A model generated the notes under the pieces. It saw only the letters and a list, made by a program, of their open reading frames with translations, was not told the origin of the DNA and searched no databases. A stretch of 20,930 nt of DNA. It comes from a virus. The stretch is from positions 1 to 20,930 of the IMG/VR virus record IMGVR_UViG_3300028361_000901, one strand, 5' to 3'. Positions 1 through 7,372 of the stretch are shown here, piece by piece. Position 1 is the stretch's first letter. The number at the start of each line of letters is the position of its first letter. The position numbers and the translations under genes were made by a program.

Positions 1-603
1 AACTTTAAACCACATATATTCCAAGGTATCTTCATTTACAATAAATTGTCTATTTCCATTTGATTTCCAGCATAAGTAATTCATAGCCGTTTCATCAGAT
101 CCTACTTCGTAATAAATATAATCAAACGCACGATTAACCATTCTGTATTCATTTTTATAATTACTGTCAATCCAATCTTGAATCATTTCTAATGTGGTAA
201 ATTGTTTTGAGATTAATTCAAATTGAATAAAGCCACTACCTTGAATATGTTCACTCATTAAATTATTTAATTCATTCAAACTCCCATTCCATTTTTCTAA
301 AGAACCACTAAATCCTTCTCTTAATTCTTGTTCAGTGCAAATAGTTCCAAGCTTGTATTTGCTAACTGAATACTCGCCGTCTGTCATCCAAAACTCACCA
401 CATCCAACAACTGTAAATCTTCTATCTTTATTATCCATTTTATCCATTGCTTCATCCTCCTCAATTTCAATAAGATTAATCTCGCATATCTTGCACATAC
501 CAGCTTCAAATTCTTGCTGTAGTTTAACTGCATTATTTATTTCATTAATTGTTTCAACACTAATATTATATATTATTTTAGGTATAGTTTCGTTAATCTT
601 CAT
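1..603 (-). CDS. Hypothetical phage protein, C-terminus outside window
   Basis: I do not recognise this protein. The reading frame is open for 201 codons from an ATG at 603 to the window edge, so only the N-terminal part is visible. The start has a good site (AGGAGAG about 7 bases upstream) and overlaps the stop of the preceding gene as ATGA, which suggests translational coupling. The protein begins MKINETIPKI. A CxxC pair near residues 37-40 (MCKICEI) could be half of a metal site, but no second pair is visible. An acidic, Met-rich stretch (EEDEAMDKMDNKD) follows. The rest is rich in Trp and Tyr with no transmembrane segment. It sits at the downstream end of the replication block with other unknown small genes. 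Function unknown. Confidence 0.8.
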   Translation of the reverse strand, partial: MKINETIPKIIYNISVETINEINNAVKLQQEFEAGMCKICEINLIEIEEDEAMDKMDNKDRRFTVVGCGEFWMTDGEYSVSKYKLGTICTEQELREGFSGSLEKWNGSLNELNNLMSEHIQGSGFIQFELISKQFTTLEMIQDWIDSNYKNEYRMVNRAFDYIYYEVGSDETAMNYLCWKSNGNRQFIVNEDTLEYMWFKV

Positions 604-848
604 TTTCTCTCTCCTATCCATCTACTAGCATATTCTTTATCAAATTGATTTTCTTCATTATTATTTAATATATCATTCATTTTACTCTCAAATGGTTTCA
701 TTCTATTCTTTATTACATCATCAATAAACCCGACCAACTCATCAACATTCATATCATGTCTTAATTCGCCTGTTTTAAGCCCTGTGAGAAGAGTTTGTTT
801 CATACCATGCAAATGTGTCATACTAGTATTATCTCTTGTCCTACCCAT
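600..848 (-). CDS. Hypothetical protein, 82 aa
   Basis: A small soluble protein that I do not recognise. The start at 848 is preceded by GAGGTG at about 5 bases, and its stop overlaps the next start (ATGA). It starts two bases after the stop of the 146-aa gene, so the three genes look like one coupled unit. The N-terminal third is basic and polar with two His residues (MTHLHGMKQ, about residues 10-18). The rest is predicted helical and charged, ending in a basic tail (WIGERK). No cysteine pairs, membrane segment or nucleotide-binding motif is visible. Function unknown. Confidence 0.75.
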   Translation of the reverse strand: MGRTRDNTSMTHLHGMKQTLLTGLKTGELRHDMNVDELVGFIDDVIKNRMKPFESKMNDILNNNEENQFDKEYASRWIGERK

Positions 849-850
849 GC

Positions 851-1291
851 TTACACCTCAATTTTAGGTATGTCTGACTTACTATCTACTTCAGTTTTCC
901 TTAAGCCAGATAATTTATCAATTGCAGCTTCAATATTAGTTTTCATATTAATAGCATACATAATACCATCATCTAGTTGTTTCTGAGTTTGAGTAATTCT
1001 ACTTTTAAATGTGCGTTTAGTAATACCATCTTCCTCAAATACATTGTACTGATCAAATGTAATGTGACCACCTTTTGTTCTTTTGACAACAACATTTACA
1101 ACACCCTTTAAATCAAATTCATCACCTACTTTTTTGTCCTTAATAGATTTAATAAATTCAACGTATTCGTCAATTTCCTTAATTCTACTATTGTACATTT
1201 CCAGCTTTTCTTCTAGTGTTTGTTTAGGTGGATCTTGGATAGTTTCTTTCTCAATTACAGTTGTGCTTTCTGTGTCTTTGTTTTCTAACAT
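851..1291 (-). CDS. Hypothetical protein, 146 aa, coiled-coil rich
   Basis: An unrecognised soluble protein. ATG at 1291 with AAGGAG about 8 bases upstream. It is the first gene after a well-formed promoter at 1353-1381. Residues 1-25 are polar and low-complexity; about 25-55 form a charged helix (TLEEKLEMYNSRIKEIDEYV); about 55-95 look beta-rich, with a short basic segment (VVVKRTKGG) near the middle; the C-terminal part is helical again. The layout suggests a small adaptor or nucleic-acid-associated protein, but that is only a guess from composition. The 82-aa gene follows after 2 bases. Confidence 0.78.
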   Translation of the reverse strand: MLENKDTESTTVIEKETIQDPPKQTLEEKLEMYNSRIKEIDEYVEFIKSIKDKKVGDEFDLKGVVNVVVKRTKGGHITFDQYNVFEEDGITKRTFKSRITQTQKQLDDGIMYAINMKTNIEAAIDKLSGLRKTEVDSKSDIPKIEV

Positions 1292-1334
1292 TCGTTTTCT
1301 CCTTTTCTAATAGTTTTACATCCAATAATTAAAA

Positions 1335-1375
1335 TTCCTATCTGATAAATTAAGTATAATCTAATCAGATAGGAA
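1335..1375 (-). promoter_or_regulatory. 12-bp perfect inverted repeat embracing a promoter (operator or terminator)
   Basis: Arms TTCCTATCTGAT (1335-1346) and ATCAGATAGGAA (1364-1375) are perfectly complementary across a 17-base centre. In minus-strand orientation the first arm fills the promoter spacer just after the -35 box, and the second arm starts near the expected transcription start. In read-through RNA from the 214-aa gene, whose stop lies 15 bases upstream, the arms would form a hairpin followed by TTTTAATTATT, so it could also be a weak intrinsic terminator. Which role applies cannot be decided from sequence. Confidence 0.7.
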
Positions 1376-1381
1376 AGTCAA
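1353..1381 (-). promoter_or_regulatory. Sigma-A type promoter for the 146/82/200+ aa gene group
   Basis: On the minus strand there is TTGACT (1376-1381), a 17-base spacer and TATACT (1353-1358): five of six -35 bases, five of six -10 bases and ideal spacing. The expected start is near 1346, giving a leader of about 55 bases before the ATG at 1291. It is superimposed on the 12-bp inverted repeat, which suggests repressor control or a combined terminator-promoter. Confidence 0.72.
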
Positions 1382-1389
1382 GAGTTTAT

Positions 1390-2034
1390 TTAGTTTTGTT
1401 TTGTTTTTTTCCAAATATCTGAATGCAGCTTAGTTTTCTCATAACAGTTTTTTAATTCATCTTCAAATACAGTAATTCTAATTTCTAGTCTTGGATGCTC
1501 TTTATCGTAATCACACGATGTTAAGATTGGATTTATATAATTATAATTATCATCTTTAAACATTCCCGATGTTACATACAATCCATCATTCAGAAGTTTT
1601 GATCCTCCAACAATATTATCTACATCTTTATTGGCTTTCGTTGCAGAATAAACTACCATTTCAATCATAGCATTCGTGAAGTTTTTATTATCTAGATTAT
1701 AATAACTAGAAATCCAAACACCTAATTGACCCCACTTTTCCTTTTTAGACTTGTATGCTAGAGAATCAATTGGTAATAAATCATTTAAACTAAGCACAGA
1801 ATATTTCATATCTTTAATTGAAATCTCATCTAGTTTTCTACTCCTAGTCTTCTGTGCTTGGGACTTGCCACTAGCAGTCATTTTAGGCTTAGTTTTGGAT
1901 TTATCTAACCATAATTTTTCTGTTATTCTAGAACAAAATGGATATGTTCTCACTCTCCCTTGTTTTTTATACCACTGATAATGTTCCCACATTAAATCTT
2001 GGTCAATTGTTATTAGTATTTTTTCTTTTACCAT
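1390..2034 (-). CDS. Hypothetical protein, 214 aa
   Basis: Not recognised. ATG at 2034; the nearest Shine-Dalgarno (AGGAGG) is about 12 bases upstream, unusually far, and overlaps the stop of the 29-aa small gene, so translation may depend on coupling. The N-terminus (ILITIDQDLMWEHYQWYKKQ) is rich in aromatics. About residues 45-70 are strongly basic and low-complexity (KSKTKPKMTASGKSQAQKTR), a possible nucleic-acid-binding linker. The C-terminal half looks globular alpha/beta, with a segment LEIRITVFEDEL near residues 184-195. It lies between the UvrD-like helicase gene and a promoter/terminator element, at the end of the replication transcript. A DNA-processing accessory role is possible but unsupported by any motif. 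Confidence 0.75.
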   Translation of the reverse strand: MVKEKILITIDQDLMWEHYQWYKKQGRVRTYPFCSRITEKLWLDKSKTKPKMTASGKSQAQKTRSRKLDEISIKDMKYSVLSLNDLLPIDSLAYKSKKEKWGQLGVWISSYYNLDNKNFTNAMIEMVVYSATKANKDVDNIVGGSKLLNDGLYVTSGMFKDDNYNYINPILTSCDYDKEHPRLEIRITVFEDELKNCYEKTKLHSDIWKKTKQN

Positions 2035-2041
2035 AATTTAA

Positions 2042-2131
2042 TCAAGCCTCCTTATTCTTTAGATTGTTTATGATATTGTCAATTTCAGTAAACTTTAAAT
2101 TATAATATGCTATAATTTCATCTATTCTCAT
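2042..2131 (-). CDS. Small protein, 29 aa, between UvrD-like and 214-aa genes
   Basis: A short gene begins with ATG at 2131, overlapping the TGA of the helicase gene (ATGA), and reads MRIDEIIAYYNLKFTEIDNI then INNLKNKEA. It has a strong ribosome binding site (AAGGAG, 9 bases upstream) inside the helicase 3' end, which otherwise has no reason to be there. Its own stop overlaps the AGGAGG serving the 214-aa gene. The peptide is helical and amphipathic, without cysteines. It could encode a functional mini-protein or act as a leader that couples translation across the junction. The support is the binding site plus the overlap geometry; no homologue was checked. Confidence 0.6.
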   Translation of the reverse strand: MRIDEIIAYYNLKFTEIDNIINNLKNKEA

Positions 2132-4980
2132 TCTAAAATTCTCCTTACTTCATCTGCAAACCCACAATAAGTTCCAGCTCCTCTTTTTTTATCCATATTT
2201 AACTGATAAGATAAGTGTAACATATCTTTAGCACGAGTACAAGCTACAAACAACAATCTTCTTTCTTCTTCTAAATCATCAATATGCATTTTATCACTGT
2301 ATTTTAATTTATCTAAAACAACATAAGTGTCTTTGTATTCTCTTCCTTTTGATGAGTGCATTGTCAATAGTGTGACAGCGTTATATTTTTTCTCATCTTT
2401 TTCAATCTGGCTGCTATCATTGTAGTCAATATGTTTTCTTAGATAAGATGCCAAATCAGATATCTCAGTAAATGGTCTAGTCTTCATAACTCCTTCAATA
2501 AATTTGTCACACACTTCATCCATGTCTCTAAGAGGTTTGATGAGTGATAAGTATAAATCAATCCTATTTTTTTCTAATGATAAATCATCAATGCTTTCCC
2601 CAAAGTCTTCATCAATTTCAGATATCAACTCTTTATTTCTGATCTCATTAAATTTAAGTTCTTCAATATCTTCTTTTATCCAATTATCCATTCCTTCAAA
2701 TTCTTTTTGAATATCTTCTTTCGATGTAATATTAGATCTTATTTGTAGAAACGCTTCAAGTAACGGTCTATTCTGTTCTGGGTTAGCTACATAACTTGCT
2801 AAATTAATAGCTAATTTTACATTATGATTATCAATATTTAACTCAGACACGTCTACATAACTTGGGATATTAGCATCACTCAATACATGCTGTAATTTAA
2901 GCAATTCTGCCTTTGTACGAGCTAGTATGGCTATGTCTGGATAGTTAGTATCAGAATTGTTTATAAGCTCTCCTATCGCCTTGTATTCGCTCTCAGAGGT
3001 ATCATATTCTTGTAATGTCACTGGCAACCCAATTCCTTTGTGAGAAACCATAGTCTTGTCAACTCTTATTGTGTTTAATCTATCTATTTTATTTGCCAAA
3101 TCACATATTTGATGAGTTGACCTAAAGTTTGTAGTTAATGACAAATCGGCATACTCGCCAAAATATTTATCAAAGTTAATTATATATTCTTGTGATGATC
3201 CAGCGAAGGAAAAAACACTCTGCGATGAGTCGCCAATAGCCATCAAAGACTTGAAATTGCTATATTTAGCCAACTTATTTAGTAAATCAATCTGCATTTT
3301 ATTTGTGTCATTAAACTCATCTACTGTTATATGAGCAAATCCATATCTTTCTATTAACTCTGGATTTCTGTCGAACAATTTATTTAGAAGCAATATTTGA
3401 TCTTGATAATCAATTTTATCTTTACTCCAAATAGTTTTATTATACTCATCAAATATTAATTGTAAAGTCTCAATTTGAGACTGACCATAATTCCCAAAGT
3501 TTGTAAATGTTTTCATACTACTAAAAGCTGAGAATAGCTCATATACAGCACCTTTTGCGTTGATCATATTTAGTAATGGATATTTCATATTTAACCAAGG
3601 GATATTTGAATATTCTGGTTTTCTTAATATCGACAATAAGACTTCTACTTTTGTGATATTATCCACTACTTTAGGTTGCTTGTTAAAACCTAATAAAGTA
3701 TATTCATTATTTAAAATAGACGCACCTAAACTATTGAACGTAAAAGTCCTTAAATCTTCTTCAGACACATTCGCTCTTTTCGAGACTCTATTTCTTAGTT
3801 CTTCAGACGCTTTATTTGTAAAACTAATACCTAATATTTCTTGTGGCTTTACTCCACTGTCTATCAGTGACTTAAACCTTTGTGCTGATGTTTCCGATTT
3901 GCCTGTTCCACAAGCAGCGTTAACTCTAATGAACCCATCATGTGTATCAATAACCTTCTGTTGTTCCTCGGTAGGCTTAATATCAATCTTCACGACATCA
4001 GTGTCGCCAACCTCTTCAACTAACTCTTCTAATTCAATATGAATATATTTCTTAGCATCACAGATAGCCTTACTATCACATCTATCACAATAGCTACCAT
4101 CACATTTCTCTGAATCAATTGACAACTCAATACTCAATGTTTCATCTAATTTAGATAAAATATAATTCTCATTAAAATTGTGTTGAGATATGATATTATT
4201 CCCATGATTATAATCAAAATGCAATATTGAGTTTAATTTCTTTAATCTAGTTTGTCTTTTATTAGCTTCTCTTTTCTTGCCATCTTTAGAATATTGATCA
4301 TACTCATATTGTAAATCATTTATCTCACGTTCAATACTTGATTTGTCGCCTTCAAGCCATAATTTGTAATCTGAAAGAGTGTCTTTATCTTTGTCTGCCT
4401 TGCCTACTAAATGCCAAATTGAAGCTATGACAGGTAATTTATTTTTACTTTTATCATAGTATGCAATAGATTGCATTTTATTACCACCGTCATGTATTAA
4501 CATTAACTCTAAATTATTCTCAGGTTTATTTTCTTCTGATCTAGCTGAATAACTTAGTTTAGGTGAAGATGTAATAATTTTAATTACTTTAATCCTATCT
4601 TTAAATCCAATAATCATATCATATTTAGTTTTGATTGAGTTACCATTATAATTGTATATAAAACTACCACCTTGATTATCAATAACATAAGCTTTGTTTT
4701 GTATAATATAGTCATACATTCTTTTTAAGTTTTTACAGAATAGATTCTTTTCAATTTCTAATGCTACATTTGAATAAAAGTAATTTTCATTTACGTTATC
4801 ATCAAAGAATTTATCAAACCCATGCACCACTGCATTTTCTTTAATTGCTTTTTTATACAATGACAAGAGATGAAGGAAGGAATTATCCCCACCTCTCGTA
4901 TTGAATGTTGACATGAAACCTTGAAACGGACATGTTTCTATTTTCTTAATTTGTGAAATTGTGTAAGTGTTATTTTTCAT
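2128..4980 (-). CDS. UvrD/PcrA-like SF1A helicase with N-terminal Cas4/AddB-like Fe-S domain
   Basis: A 950-aa two-part protein. Residues 1-310 resemble the iron-sulfur nuclease module of Cas4 and AddB: C17 near the N-terminus and C298, C301, C307 (Cx2Cx5C) would hold the cluster. The PD-(D/E)XK core looks disabled: D121 is kept in YDMIIGF, but the following strand reads VIKIITS where active enzymes have D-x-K. Residues 336-950 are a UvrD-type helicase: Q motif PTEEQQKVI 336-344, Walker A GTGKS 358-362, motif II DEFND 554-558 (Asn for the usual Gln), motif III GDSSQSVFSFAG 583-594, motif IV NFRS 618-621, motif V TMHSSKGREY 873-882, motif VI VACTRAKD 912-919. Such motors move 3' to 5'. The gene overlaps the RecD2-like gene by 11 bases with AAGGAG 9 bases before its ATG, so the two are probably made together for recombination or repair. 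Confidence 0.92.
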   Translation of the reverse strand: MKNNTYTISQIKKIETCPFQGFMSTFNTRGGDNSFLHLLSLYKKAIKENAVVHGFDKFFDDNVNENYFYSNVALEIEKNLFCKNLKRMYDYIIQNKAYVIDNQGGSFIYNYNGNSIKTKYDMIIGFKDRIKVIKIITSSPKLSYSARSEENKPENNLELMLIHDGGNKMQSIAYYDKSKNKLPVIASIWHLVGKADKDKDTLSDYKLWLEGDKSSIEREINDLQYEYDQYSKDGKKREANKRQTRLKKLNSILHFDYNHGNNIISQHNFNENYILSKLDETLSIELSIDSEKCDGSYCDRCDSKAICDAKKYIHIELEELVEEVGDTDVVKIDIKPTEEQQKVIDTHDGFIRVNAACGTGKSETSAQRFKSLIDSGVKPQEILGISFTNKASEELRNRVSKRANVSEEDLRTFTFNSLGASILNNEYTLLGFNKQPKVVDNITKVEVLLSILRKPEYSNIPWLNMKYPLLNMINAKGAVYELFSAFSSMKTFTNFGNYGQSQIETLQLIFDEYNKTIWSKDKIDYQDQILLLNKLFDRNPELIERYGFAHITVDEFNDTNKMQIDLLNKLAKYSNFKSLMAIGDSSQSVFSFAGSSQEYIINFDKYFGEYADLSLTTNFRSTHQICDLANKIDRLNTIRVDKTMVSHKGIGLPVTLQEYDTSESEYKAIGELINNSDTNYPDIAILARTKAELLKLQHVLSDANIPSYVDVSELNIDNHNVKLAINLASYVANPEQNRPLLEAFLQIRSNITSKEDIQKEFEGMDNWIKEDIEELKFNEIRNKELISEIDEDFGESIDDLSLEKNRIDLYLSLIKPLRDMDEVCDKFIEGVMKTRPFTEISDLASYLRKHIDYNDSSQIEKDEKKYNAVTLLTMHSSKGREYKDTYVVLDKLKYSDKMHIDDLEEERRLLFVACTRAKDMLHLSYQLNMDKKRGAGTYCGFADEVRRILE

Positions 4981-7339
4981 ATTCCAATTCTCCTTTTAAA
5001 AATCTGCTTAAAAAAGTCTCTCTTATGGTTGTTTTATTATTTTGTACACACTGCTTGAATGATTTGGTATCAGTTATTAATAGACATCTTTTTGAGGCTC
5101 TTGTCATCAATGTATACAACAAAGTAGAGTCCAACATTATATAATGAGATGAGTCTATAATTCCTATTACAACATCTACTTGAGAGCCTTGCCAAGAATG
5201 TACTGTTCCAGCATAAAATAATTCTAGCTGTCCAACTTCTGAAATTTCATACTCAATTAGTTTTATTTTTGTTTTATCTACACCCAATATATCTAGTCCA
5301 TAATCATTTTTCATAACTTTTGATTTGTTGCCTTGACTATTAACATTTTCATATATACTACTAACTCTACCAGATTCTCCATTCACTACGTCATATTCAT
5401 AATTGTTAACCTTTTGTATTATTTTGTCGCCAACTCTAAATTCCTTATCTCCATAATTTATATATTCACCTTCAACCTTTGCAACTAGTTTATTCTGTAG
5501 AATTTTATTTATTTCACCAGATGAATTTAAGACAACTGTTTTTCTTGGAACTATTATTGTTACATTATCTTCTCCAAATTTTTCTATCGCAGATAAATAT
5601 GATTTTATTGCAAAGTTTCTCATGTCGCTTCTATCTTTTTTAAAAATATATGTCATATCTTCTAATTCTCCAGACACTACTTTTGACTTAAATTCTTTAA
5701 TAGGGTTTTTATTAACTCTTATAATGTTTGCATCCCTAAGAATTCCACTCTTCTTTGCTTGTCTATGAACTTCAGTAAAGCTAAATTTAGTAAAATTACT
5801 GTGTTGTAATAAATCATATGCAACTGCTCCCGCACCGATGGCTGGTAATTGAAATGCGTCAAATACTATGATTAATTTTGACCCGTCTGGTATAGCTTTA
5901 AACAATGAGTCACTAATATAAACATTATTCATTGAAAACTCATCTGAAATTATAATATCTGTGTTTATTTTGTTTAATGCATTGTGTTCAAATCCATTAT
6001 TTTGAAAGCCAAGAAGTCTATGAATTGTAGTTGCGTCCCTACCAGTAGTCTCTATCATTCTCCTTGCAGCTTTTGCCGATAGTGAGCATTGATTTATTAC
6101 TGGATTCCTAACAACTTTTCTGACTTTTTCTTTACAAATATTGTCCTCAGAATAATATGTGGCTTTTAGTCTTGACAAAATATTATAAATGCCATTTAGC
6201 ACTGTTGATTTACCACACCCAGCCGCACCAGAAATAATTATTACATTAGATCTTACAGAACCATATATAGCGTCTATCTGTTGCTGAGTAAACTTAAACC
6301 CTTGTCTCTCCTCAGTTTCAATAATTATCTTATAAATTAGATCATCGCTTATGTCACTGAATCTATTCTCACTGTTCTCTAGTCTATTTAAATGTTTTAA
6401 TATAGAAAGCTCTTGTCTATAATGTTTTAGACTTCCTACAATTTTTTCGTTTACATATAAGAAAGTTGATTCTTTATTTTCTTCCTCTAATATATCTTTT
6501 ATAATATCAACGCACTTAGATACATCTTTTCTAGCTTTTGCGATTATTTTATTTCTATTTACTAAGGTATGACCCTCTCTATCTGCAAAATCATCCAATA
6601 TATATATAATATATTCTTTAGCCCTAAGTTCACTAATAGCTAACTCTTTATTTAATTTTAATGCTATTCTGTCAACTTTAAAGAAGCCAAGTCCATTAAT
6701 TCTAGTAAGTATATATGGATTCTTTTCTATTTCTTGTCTTATTAGTGATGGATTGTCACTATCTGTTGCTATTTTCTTTATTTGATTAAATGTAATCCCA
6801 TAAGGTGATAGAAAAGATAATAAATCCATTATAATATAGTTATCCAACACTTTATTCTTTATCTTATCTAGTGTAACTTCTCCAATTCCTTTTATGTTAG
6901 ATAAGTCTATTTGTTCCCCATTTATAATTAGATCAATAACATTTGGATATTCATCTAATAGTAATTTAGCTTCTCTTGAAGTAGATACAGACTTTAAAAA
7001 GTTCTCTTGTTCATCTAGTGTGGCTGGAATTTTACTAGTACAAGATATAGGCTTAAAATTATAAGACTCAAATTTTTTACTATATTCCATAGTTCCTTTG
7101 AATAAATACTCTTCACCAACTTCTAGCATTTGCACTTTGCCAACGATTGTTCCAGTCGCTCTTTTCCCAACATCATTGCTCATGCCATTATCAAAATCAT
7201 CAAATACACTTTTGTCTTGGAATTCTAAGTGTGGTATTTCTTTTATAGTATCTGTAGAAAATCCAAAGACACCAAAATTATTCTCTTCATTGTAAAATCT
7301 TTGAGATTCAACTCTAATATTGAATTCATAAATTTCCAT
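4970..7339 (-). CDS. recD2: RecD2-like SF1B (5'-3') DNA helicase
   Basis: A 789-aa helicase of the RecD/TraA group. About residues 1-105 form an N-terminal OB-like region; tandem helix-hairpin-helix elements lie near 148-165 (IKGIGEVTLDKI) and 213-230 (INGLGFFKVDRIALKL). The motor has Walker A GAAGCGKST 371-379, motif II DEFS 466-469, motif III FDAFQLPAIGAG 493-504, motif IV TEVHRQ 522-527, motif V HSWQGSQ 714-720 and motif VI YTLMTRAS 742-749. This layout (OB, HhH, RecA-like lobes) is that of RecD2, a 5' to 3' helicase that works without RecBC; the length is in the family range. ATG at 7339 has AAGGAG 6 bases upstream. It follows the polymerase gene by 33 bases and overlaps the UvrD-like gene by 11 bases. 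Probable role: fork repair and recombination-dependent replication. Confidence 0.93.
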   Translation of the reverse strand: MEIYEFNIRVESQRFYNEENNFGVFGFSTDTIKEIPHLEFQDKSVFDDFDNGMSNDVGKRATGTIVGKVQMLEVGEEYLFKGTMEYSKKFESYNFKPISCTSKIPATLDEQENFLKSVSTSREAKLLLDEYPNVIDLIINGEQIDLSNIKGIGEVTLDKIKNKVLDNYIIMDLLSFLSPYGITFNQIKKIATDSDNPSLIRQEIEKNPYILTRINGLGFFKVDRIALKLNKELAISELRAKEYIIYILDDFADREGHTLVNRNKIIAKARKDVSKCVDIIKDILEEENKESTFLYVNEKIVGSLKHYRQELSILKHLNRLENSENRFSDISDDLIYKIIIETEERQGFKFTQQQIDAIYGSVRSNVIIISGAAGCGKSTVLNGIYNILSRLKATYYSEDNICKEKVRKVVRNPVINQCSLSAKAARRMIETTGRDATTIHRLLGFQNNGFEHNALNKINTDIIISDEFSMNNVYISDSLFKAIPDGSKLIIVFDAFQLPAIGAGAVAYDLLQHSNFTKFSFTEVHRQAKKSGILRDANIIRVNKNPIKEFKSKVVSGELEDMTYIFKKDRSDMRNFAIKSYLSAIEKFGEDNVTIIVPRKTVVLNSSGEINKILQNKLVAKVEGEYINYGDKEFRVGDKIIQKVNNYEYDVVNGESGRVSSIYENVNSQGNKSKVMKNDYGLDILGVDKTKIKLIEYEISEVGQLELFYAGTVHSWQGSQVDVVIGIIDSSHYIMLDSTLLYTLMTRASKRCLLITDTKSFKQCVQNNKTTIRETFLSRFLKGELEYEK

Positions 7340-7372
7340 AAAACTCTCCTTTGTATTAATGTCTAAGGAATC

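Noticed and set aside
3560-4042. 160-codon open frame on the plus strand
   Set aside because: It lies inside the UvrD-like gene, antisense to the Walker A and helicase motif Ia region; its product is Ser/Leu-rich and it has no good binding site. The same holds for the other plus-strand frames in the window.
2128-4980. Cas4-like cysteines as a sign of a CRISPR system
   Set aside because: No repeat-spacer array or other Cas protein is present, and the domain is fused to a UvrD helicase, so a replication/repair role is more likely.
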